From positions 1 to 8,898 of the forward strand of contig JAEXTI010000131.1 in assembly GCA_023406965.1 (NCBI GenBank): a stretch of DNA of 8,898 nucleotides, given 5' to 3'. Below the pieces are notes generated by a model. The model was not told where the DNA came from. It searched no databases and saw only the letters and a program-made list of their open reading frames with translations. The DNA is from Chloroflexota bacterium. Its GTDB lineage: Bacteria; Chloroflexota; Anaerolineae; Anaerolineales; Anaerolineaceae. Below are positions 1-5,800 of this stretch, piece after piece. The position numbers and the translations under genes were made by a program. Position 1 is the first letter of the stretch; every line of letters starts with the position of its first letter.

Positions 1-674
1 CGCCCCCCCCCACGGCCACCGCCGTGCCCCCCACCGCGGACCCTTACGGCATTAGCGCAGCCATCACCCTGGACCCGGCCATTACTGAAGATGCAGACTC
101 GCTCAAAATCTGTGCGCTGCTGTATTCTGGGTTGGTAAGCCTAGGGGTTGGCGGGCTGGAGCCCGCCCTGGCCGAATCCTGGGTGATTTCGGACGACCAG
201 TTAGATTACATCTTCAAACTGCGCAGTGATGCGGTCTTTAACGATGGAACCCTCATCACTGCCGATGAGGTGGTGGCAAACTTCAACCGTTGGCTCGACC
301 CGCAAGACCCCCTGCGCGGCGATGGTGAATACGCGGCCTGGGAACGCACCTTTGGCGGCTTTTTGGGTGAGAAAGATGCCGATGGCCGCGCCAAATCTCT
401 GGTGGATGGTGTTCAACAGGTGGATACACTCACTGTCTTAATCCACCTTACCCGCCCCGAGCCGGATTTACTCACCTATCTGGCCGACCCGGCCTTTGCC
501 ATCCTCAGCCCAGATGCACTGGCAGCGGGCGCTTACGGCGGGCAGGGGAGTGAGGCTGTGTCCAGCGGAGCGTACACGGTGCATGCCTGGACGCAGGGAA
601 CGCTGCAACTCTGGCCCAACCCCACGTATTGGGGAACGAAACCCACTGAGGAATTAACCTTCAACTTGTACTAA
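1..674 (+). CDS. ABC transporter substrate-binding protein, SBP_bac_5 family (5' end outside window, C-terminally truncated)
   Basis: The reading frame is open from base 3, so the start lies upstream. The GTG at 24 is an internal Val codon inside a Pro/Thr/Ala stretch that looks like the linker after a lipoprotein signal. The rest matches the first part of family 5 extracellular solute-binding proteins, which deliver peptides, nickel or sugars to ABC importers. Visible hallmarks are LAESWVISDD followed by FKLR and FNDGTLITADEVVANFNRW (about nt 168-293), then SSGAYTVHAW and NPTYWGTKP near the end. In full-length relatives (about 500 residues) the NPxYWG motif lies near the middle and is followed by a second lobe. 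Here TAA (672-674) comes 13 codons after that motif, and no continuation is visible in any frame before the convergent gene. The protein is therefore either a remnant or a short divergent version. The family call is firm; function is doubtful. Confidence 0.8.
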   Translation, partial: PPPTATAVPPTADPYGISAAITLDPAITEDADSLKICALLYSGLVSLGVGGLEPALAESWVISDDQLDYIFKLRSDAVFNDGTLITADEVVANFNRWLDPQDPLRGDGEYAAWERTFGGFLGEKDADGRAKSLVDGVQQVDTLTVLIHLTRPEPDLLTYLADPAFAILSPDALAAGAYGGQGSEAVSSGAYTVHAWTQGTLQLWPNPTYWGTKPTEELTFNLY

Positions 675-680
675 AACAAT

Positions 681-713
681 AGACCTGACAGGTTTTTAAA
701 ACCTGTCAGGTCT
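681..713. repeat. Perfect 33-nt palindrome (16-bp arms, 1-nt centre)
   Basis: The left arm AGACCTGACAGGTTTT (681-696) and right arm AAAACCTGTCAGGTCT (698-713) are exact reverse complements around a single T. The element begins 6 nt after the stop codon of the substrate-binding protein. Read on the minus strand, it is followed by ATTGTTTTAG, so it could terminate the convergent lipoprotein transcript. A perfect arm this long is more than a terminator needs. It resembles the intergenic palindromic repeats that occur in many copies in some bacterial genomes. I cannot confirm copy number from one window. Confidence 0.8.
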
Positions 714-732
714 TAGATTGTTGGCTTGGCTG

Positions 733-764
733 CACCCTAAGGGTCTTCTTCGACCCTTAGGGTG
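733..764 (+). terminator. Strong hairpin between convergent genes, probable terminator
   Basis: Arms CACCCTAAGGGTC (733-745) and GACCCTTAGGGTG (752-764) pair over 13 bp with a 6-nt loop, TTCTTC. On the plus strand the stem is followed by TTTGATTTA, a weak T-rich tract, so it best fits termination of the substrate-binding gene. It lies 6 nt beyond the stop codon of the minus-strand lipoprotein gene, so it may act on both transcripts. Each arm also contains a near-palindrome, CCCTAAGGG. Confidence 0.6.
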
Positions 765-770
765 TTTGAT

Positions 771-1982
771 TTAGGGTCTCCACACCGGCTCAACGGCGGC
801 CTGACCATCAGGGGTAAGAACCAGAACAATCTCGCCGTCCAGGTTCATCACATAGATCTGGTCCATGCCCTCGCGGTTGGTCTGGAAGGCCAGGAACTGC
901 CCATCCGGCGACCAGGAAGGCGCGCCGTCATATCCGGGCGAGTTGGTCAGGTTGCGCGGCTCGCCGCCGGCAGAATCCATCAGTACAACATCTTCCTGTC
1001 CGCCCTCGCCGCTGAGGAAAACCAGGCGGCTGTCGTCTGGCGACCAGAGCGGATAATCCTCTTTGGCACCGCTGACCGTCAGGCGTGTCTGCTCGCTGCC
1101 GTCGGCGCGCATCCGGTAAATCTCGGCGTTGCCATCCCGCCATGAGGTGAAAGCCAGCCACTGCCCGTCGTGCGACCAGCTCGGGCTGGCATCGGGGGCC
1201 GGGGAATCGGTCAGGCGCTGCACAGATCCGCCGTTGGCATCCATCAGGTAGATGTCGGAACTGCCGTCGCGATTGGACACGAAAGCAACCCGGCTGCCAT
1301 CCGGCGACCACACCGGGTGCGTGTCGCCCGCGGAGTTCTCTGTCAGGCGGACCAGCTCACCCCCGGCAGAGGGCACGCGGTAGATTTCAAAGTTGCCGTC
1401 GCGGAAAGATTCAAAAGTGATCCACTGCCCGTCCGGTGACCAGGAGGGCCACCAATCTTTGGACGGCGAATCGCTCAGGCGCAGAAGGTTGCTGCCATCG
1501 GCATTGACTACATATACGTCCCAGTCGCCGTTGAGGTTGGCGGCAAAGGCGATTCTGCCCCCGTCCGCCGACCAGACCGGGTTGTTCTTCTCCATGCCGT
1601 CGGAGGTGAGGGTGGAGGTACTGCCGTTTGCGGCTTCTAACAGCGCGACCTCGCTGGTTCCACCCTGCTGGAAGATGCCAGCAATACTCCCGCCGGGTAG
1701 GGCAGCGCTGCTATCCTGGGTGGGGACAGGCGCGGGTGGCGGGGTGGCTGTGCTGCCTTCGGGGGGCAGGGCTGTGGCGGGTTGTTCGGAGGCGGGCAGG
1801 GTGCCCAATTCCTCGGCCACCAGGGTTTCTTGCCCGCCCGCCGCGCCGGCCAGATTTTCACCATTAAAGATGGATGTGCCCGGCGTGGACTGTCCATCTG
1901 GGGCAGCGCAGCCCGCCAGCAACAAGGCCGCCAGCAGCAGAATGATGGGGACAATCCCCTTGACCATGGAAAATGATTTCAT
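771..1982 (-). CDS. PD40 (TolB-like) beta-propeller lipoprotein
   Basis: This 403-residue protein is predicted to be exported and lipid-anchored. Residues 8-24 form a hydrophobic signal ending in lipobox LLAG-C, with the modified Cys at 25. Residues 30-98 are a Ser/Pro/Thr-rich linker. From 99 to the end is a PD40 beta-propeller. The hallmark P-x-W-S-P-D-G strand starts at 135, 179, 223, 267, 311, 355 and 399, an exact 44-residue period. The last copy is cut to PVWRP, so it likely completes the blade begun by residues 99-130 and closes a seven-bladed ring. Such propellers bind proteins or glycans and are usually not enzymes; no ligand can be named. I chose ATG 1982 because AGAGGT lies just upstream. 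The TTG at 2000 would add six residues, and the ATG at 1967 lacks a ribosome site. The gene stands alone behind its own promoter, downstream of the cyclase operon. Confidence 0.85.
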   Translation of the reverse strand: MKSFSMVKGIVPIILLLAALLLAGCAAPDGQSTPGTSIFNGENLAGAAGGQETLVAEELGTLPASEQPATALPPEGSTATPPPAPVPTQDSSAALPGGSIAGIFQQGGTSEVALLEAANGSTSTLTSDGMEKNNPVWSADGGRIAFAANLNGDWDVYVVNADGSNLLRLSDSPSKDWWPSWSPDGQWITFESFRDGNFEIYRVPSAGGELVRLTENSAGDTHPVWSPDGSRVAFVSNRDGSSDIYLMDANGGSVQRLTDSPAPDASPSWSHDGQWLAFTSWRDGNAEIYRMRADGSEQTRLTVSGAKEDYPLWSPDDSRLVFLSGEGGQEDVVLMDSAGGEPRNLTNSPGYDGAPSWSPDGQFLAFQTNREGMDQIYVMNLDGEIVLVLTPDGQAAVEPVWRP

Positions 1983-2016
1983 AATACCTCTATCCGACAA
2001 ATCGAAAACAAATAAA

Positions 2017-2050
2017 ATTATAACGAAATTATTACCAATCTGACTTACAA
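2017..2050 (-). promoter_or_regulatory. Probable promoter of the PD40 lipoprotein gene
   Basis: Read on the minus strand, a consensus TATAAT lies at 2022-2017 in an AT-rich tract about 35 nt ahead of the ATG at 1982. No good -35 sits at 16-18 bp. The nearest TTGTAA (2050-2045) is 22 bp away, so the upstream element is weak or activator-dependent. A start of transcription near 2010 would leave a leader of about 28 nt. The gap 1983-2095 contains no gene. A loose 7-bp stem, CCCTTTT/AAAAGGG (2052-2058/2083-2089, 24-nt loop), is too weak for me to call a terminator. Confidence 0.5.
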
Positions 2051-2095
2051 TCCCTTTTCTAATTAGTCGGATCGAGGTTGCAAAAAGGGTCGAGT

Positions 2096-2809
2096 TTAAT
2101 CCTCGTCGTCGGCTTCACGCAAAGCCTTGAGCTTATCTTTCAGGCTGCGGTAGTAATCACTTTGGGTAATTTGGGCCACTTCCTGGCGGCGTTTGTTCTC
2201 GTCAATCTGGATGCGCAGTTGGGCCACCTCGCGCTGCAAAGTCTCCTCGCGCTCGCGCACCTGGGCGGCCATGCGCACAAAGTCGGCGGCCAGGGCCGCC
2301 AGCGAGGTGTCGGCGTACGCTCCAGCGGGCTGCACGTCCTGATACTTGCCCTCGCCCATGCGCTGCACCCAACCGCGCATCTCGCCTATGAAGTTGGTGG
2401 TGTAGCGGATGCGGTCGGTGAGTGCTTTCATCAAAGCGGCGTTAGCTTGCGGTTGAAAGCGCACCAGCCGGTCAAAGGAGTCGCTGTCAAGGGTGAGGAT
2501 CACCGCGTCGCTTTCGGCGCGGGCGCTGGTCGAGCGTGGCATCCGGTCGATGAGGGCCATCTCGCCGAACATGTCTCCCGGCTGGAACACGCGAATGCCC
2601 TGCCCTGCCTCAGGACGCTCTCCTGGCATGTAGATAGCAATCCGTCCTTCCTGCACCACAATCATCTCGGCGCCGGGATCGCCCAGCTTGAACAGCACCT
2701 CTCCAGCCTGGATCTTGCGCGTTTGCAGCGCTGCGCTCAATTCTTTGATGGTATCTTCCGGCAGTTCGTTAAAAATCGCATTTTTCTTGAGCAGATCGGC
2801 GAGGTCCAT
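2096..2809 (-). CDS. Cyclic-nucleotide-binding domain protein with C-terminal coiled coil, no HTH
   Basis: This 237-residue cytoplasmic protein is predicted to bind cAMP or cGMP. Residues 6-125 form a cNMP-binding beta-barrel. AGEVLFKLGDPGAEMIVVQEG (35-55) is the typical first half. The phosphate-binding cassette is FGEMALIDRMPRSTSAR (81-97), with Gly82, Glu83 and the phosphate-contacting Arg92 kept. CRP/FNR proteins carry a winged helix after the barrel. Here residues 168-232 form a long charged helix with heptad character (REREETLQREVAQLRIQID), so this is a receptor or scaffold and not a transcription factor. The start at ATG 2809 is set by AAGGAG at 2821-2816, 6 nt upstream. The longer reading from 2869 would overlap the upstream gene and add an unconserved Cys-rich leader. 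The gene follows the cyclase gene after 10 nt and is its likely effector (inferred). Confidence 0.88.
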   Translation of the reverse strand: MDLADLLKKNAIFNELPEDTIKELSAALQTRKIQAGEVLFKLGDPGAEMIVVQEGRIAIYMPGERPEAGQGIRVFQPGDMFGEMALIDRMPRSTSARAESDAVILTLDSDSFDRLVRFQPQANAALMKALTDRIRYTTNFIGEMRGWVQRMGEGKYQDVQPAGAYADTSLAALAADFVRMAAQVREREETLQREVAQLRIQIDENKRRQEVAQITQSDYYRSLKDKLKALREADDED

Positions 2810-2815
2810 GAATGA

Positions 2816-2821
2816 CTCCTT
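2816..2821 (-). promoter_or_regulatory. Shine-Dalgarno AAGGAG overlapping the upstream stop codon
   Basis: On the minus strand the cyclase stop TAA (2822-2820) runs directly into AAGGAG, sharing two bases, followed by 6 nt and ATG at 2809. This fixes the start of the cyclic-nucleotide-binding protein and suggests that ribosomes ending the cyclase re-initiate on the next gene. Confidence 0.8.
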
Positions 2822-5800
2822 ATTCGGTGAAGATAGGGAACAGCAGGCGCACGCGCAGCAGGTCTTCAAAAGGTTGCCACTGCCATGCCTCCCAGGGGCC
2901 GAGGCGCCGCCTGGCCAGAGCCTTTTGGATAACGGCGCGGGGTTCTGTTTGTAAAACAGGGGAGGCTTTTGCCAGAGCGGCGAGGGCTTCTTCCAGTTGG
3001 GTCACGGCGGCGGATTTGTCCCCGGCCTGCCAGGCCAACTCAGCCTGGCGATACCCGGCCAGAGCCAACCCGCAGGGCGCATCCTTCCATGTTTCGGCTG
3101 CCAGCTCGTACTGCGCGGCGGCTTCGGCGGGCTGCCCGCCGGTGGCCAGCCGGTCACCCAGGCGGACGCGCGTCAGGGCGGCGCTGCCCTCCTGCCCCAG
3201 CGACAGATACAACTCCACGGCTTCGGCATAATTACCGCTCAATTCGTTCAGCAAGGCCAGCGCGCGCCGCCCTGGATTGGATTCGGGATCGGGCAGCAGC
3301 GCCCGAGCCGCGCTGATCGACTGGCCAGGGTCGCGCTGTGTGCGGACATCCAACCAGGCCTGGATGGCGTGAACGGCCCAGCCCTCGGCTTCGGGGTGTT
3401 CGGCGCGCAGTTGAGCCAGCACCGTGTGGGCCTGGGCGGCCTTGCCCTGCCCGGGCAGCAGAATCACCAGGCGGGCAGCAAGCCGCAGAGCCAACTTGAG
3501 AGGGGCGGGTTCGGGCAGGTTGGCGAGGGCCGCGGCGGCAGACTCGTAAGCAGCGGCCCCGGCAGCCAGGTTTTCGCGGCGCACTGCGGCGTCGCCGAGG
3601 TGGATGTGAAAGGCAGCCTTCATCAACGGTATTTCGACAGCACCCGTTTCGGACGGACAGCGCTCCAACAGCGTCAGGCCGCGCGCATAAAGCGCTTCGG
3701 CACGGGAACGCTCGCCCTGCCTGTTGAGCAGCCCGGCGGCCTCGCCAAACTGCTGCGCGGCGGGCAGCCACTGCTCCGAGCGTTCGTAGTGCTGCGCCAG
3801 GATTTCCGCCTCGTGGATCGGATTGGCGATTTGGCCTTCGTCGAGGAAGGCAGCGATCTTGTTGCGCAGTTCGCGCCTCCGCCCGGGGCGGTTGGCCAGG
3901 TAGCTAGCCAGGCGTCCGTGCAGCTCGCGGCGCTGCTCAAAGGGCAGGCTGGTATAGAGCACGTCATGCACCAGCGATTGGGCGAAGGTGTAACGCGGGT
4001 CCACGCCTGCTTCGGTCAACTGCACCATGCGCGCCTGGGTCAATCCGCGCAAATGCGTACTGAGCGTGACCGGGTCGATGCTTTCCGGCAGAAGCGCTTC
4101 CACCTCGCTGCGGCGGAACTCGGGGCCGATGATCGAGGCGATGCGCGCCACCTGGCGCTGGCCTTCGGGCAGGCTTTCCACGCTGCTCAGCACCAGGGAT
4201 TGCAGAATATTCGAGGACTGTAAGACGGTTTTTAGCTCGTCTACGCTGATCTTGTAGTTGCGCTGAATCCAGCGGCTGATCTGTTCGACAAACAGCGGGT
4301 TGCCCCCGCTCTGCTCATGAATGATCTCACCCAGCCCTCCTACCAGGATGGCCGCCACGGCGCTGGTGGTGTCGGTGGCATTGAAGGGCTTGAGCGTGAT
4401 GGTTTCGGGCGGTTCGGGCTGGTCTTCATGGGGGCGGGAGGCCGTTAGAAAGAGCAACGGCTGGTTGGAAAGCTCTTCGCTTAAGGCCAAAAGGAGCTTG
4501 TGCGAGGAGGGATCCATCCAGTGGGCGTCTTCAAAGAACACCACAGTGGGTGTGGCAGCGGCTGTTGCGCCAAGAAGGGCAGCCAGGGCGCGGCGGCGGC
4601 GGCGAACTTCACGCTCCGAGAGGCTGCGTCCTTCTTCAAACAGGCCGCTTTCCACCTCGCCCAACTGGCTGAATAGTTCCAGGCTGCTGGCGCGGCGGCT
4701 GGCCTTCTTCTGCTTGACCAAATCAAACAGGCTTTCCTCGCCGCTCTCCGCGGTGGGAATGATTTCATGTTCGGCGGGCAGCTCGGCCAAGCGCAAGTCC
4801 AGCAGGTCGATCAGGGCAGTGGTGGCATCGGCGCGCAGATGGTATTGGGCGGAGATCCGCTCCAACTTGTCCTTTTGGATGAGGGGATGGTCGATGGAGG
4901 TGATTCCCGCCAGCGAGCGCACCAACCCGCTCCAGCAAGCATCGATGCTCTGAGACTGGTACGACCGGCACTGATAAGCCAGAACTTGACAGCCCTGACG
5001 CATGGCCTCGTCTAAGAGCGTATCGGCAAGATGCGACTTGCCCATTCCGGCGGGACCGCGCAGAGCCAGCAGCCCGCCTTGTCCCTGCATGGCGCGTTGC
5101 AGCGCCTGGCGAGCCTGTTCCAGTTCGCCCTGCCGGCCAATTAATGGGCCGCGGGCGGCGATTCGCGCCAGCAGGGTGTCGTCGCGGGGGCCGTCCACCT
5201 GCCAGATGTTCACCGCTTTGCTCTTGCCCTTCAGCCGAACGGCGGGAAGCGGGCGGGCCACAAAGTACTCGCCGCAACTGTCCAGCACCCGTTCGCTGAT
5301 CAGCACCTGGCCCATGCGGGCGGCGCTCATCAGGCGCGCAGCTAAATTGACCTCGTCTCCCATCACGGTGTATTCGCGGCGGGTGGAAGAACCGGCCTGT
5401 CCGGCAAAGGTCTCGCCGAGGGTGATGCCGATGCGGTGCTCAATGAGCGCAGGAGGGCTGCCCGGGGGCAGGTGGCGGGCCAACTTTTGGGCCATACGCT
5501 GGTTGAGCAGTTGCAGCTCGGCATTCATAGCCAGGGCCGCACTGACGGCACGTTGAGGGTCATCTTCATGGGCCACGGGCGCCCCGAAGAGGGCCAGCAA
5601 TTTGGTGCCCTTGCTGTAGGGGTCAATGCGGCTGACAATGCCGCCAAAGCGGGTGATGACGTTGTTGATGTCGGTGAAGTAAGCGCTGAGCAGGCCGGTG
5701 ACGCGCGACGCTCCTGCCTCGCCCCAGGCCTCCAGCAGCGCTTCAGGCCCGGTGAAATTGCAGAACATGACCGTGGTGGGGCGGTATTCGCTGGGGGCCT

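Noticed and set aside
1983..2000. TTG start six codons upstream of the lipoprotein ATG
   Set aside because: The ATG at 1982 has AGAGGT just upstream, and the extra charged residues would precede the signal peptide without need.
1393..2043. Plus-strand open frame opposite the PD40 lipoprotein
   Set aside because: It is antisense to the propeller gene, has no recognisable domain, and its end runs into the promoter region of that gene.
2052..2089. CCCTTTT/AAAAGGG stem as terminator of the cyclase operon
   Set aside because: Seven AT-rich pairs around a 24-nt loop with no U tract after it are too weak to call.
2810..2869. N-terminal extension of the cNMP-binding protein (Cys-rich leader)
   Set aside because: It would overlap the cyclase coding end. 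AAGGAG is placed 6 nt before the ATG at 2809, and the domain starts naturally there.
2820..4000. Helical C-terminal region of the cyclase as a MalT/LuxR-type regulator
   Set aside because: The ATPase-TPR part is shared with such regulators, but the protein ends after the TPR-like helices with no helix-turn-helix.
2997..4223. Plus-strand open frame of 408 codons opposite the cyclase TPR region
   Set aside because: It is antisense to a clearly recognisable protein. Its translation is Gly/Gln/Arg-rich with no domain signature, as expected for a shadow frame in GC-rich DNA.
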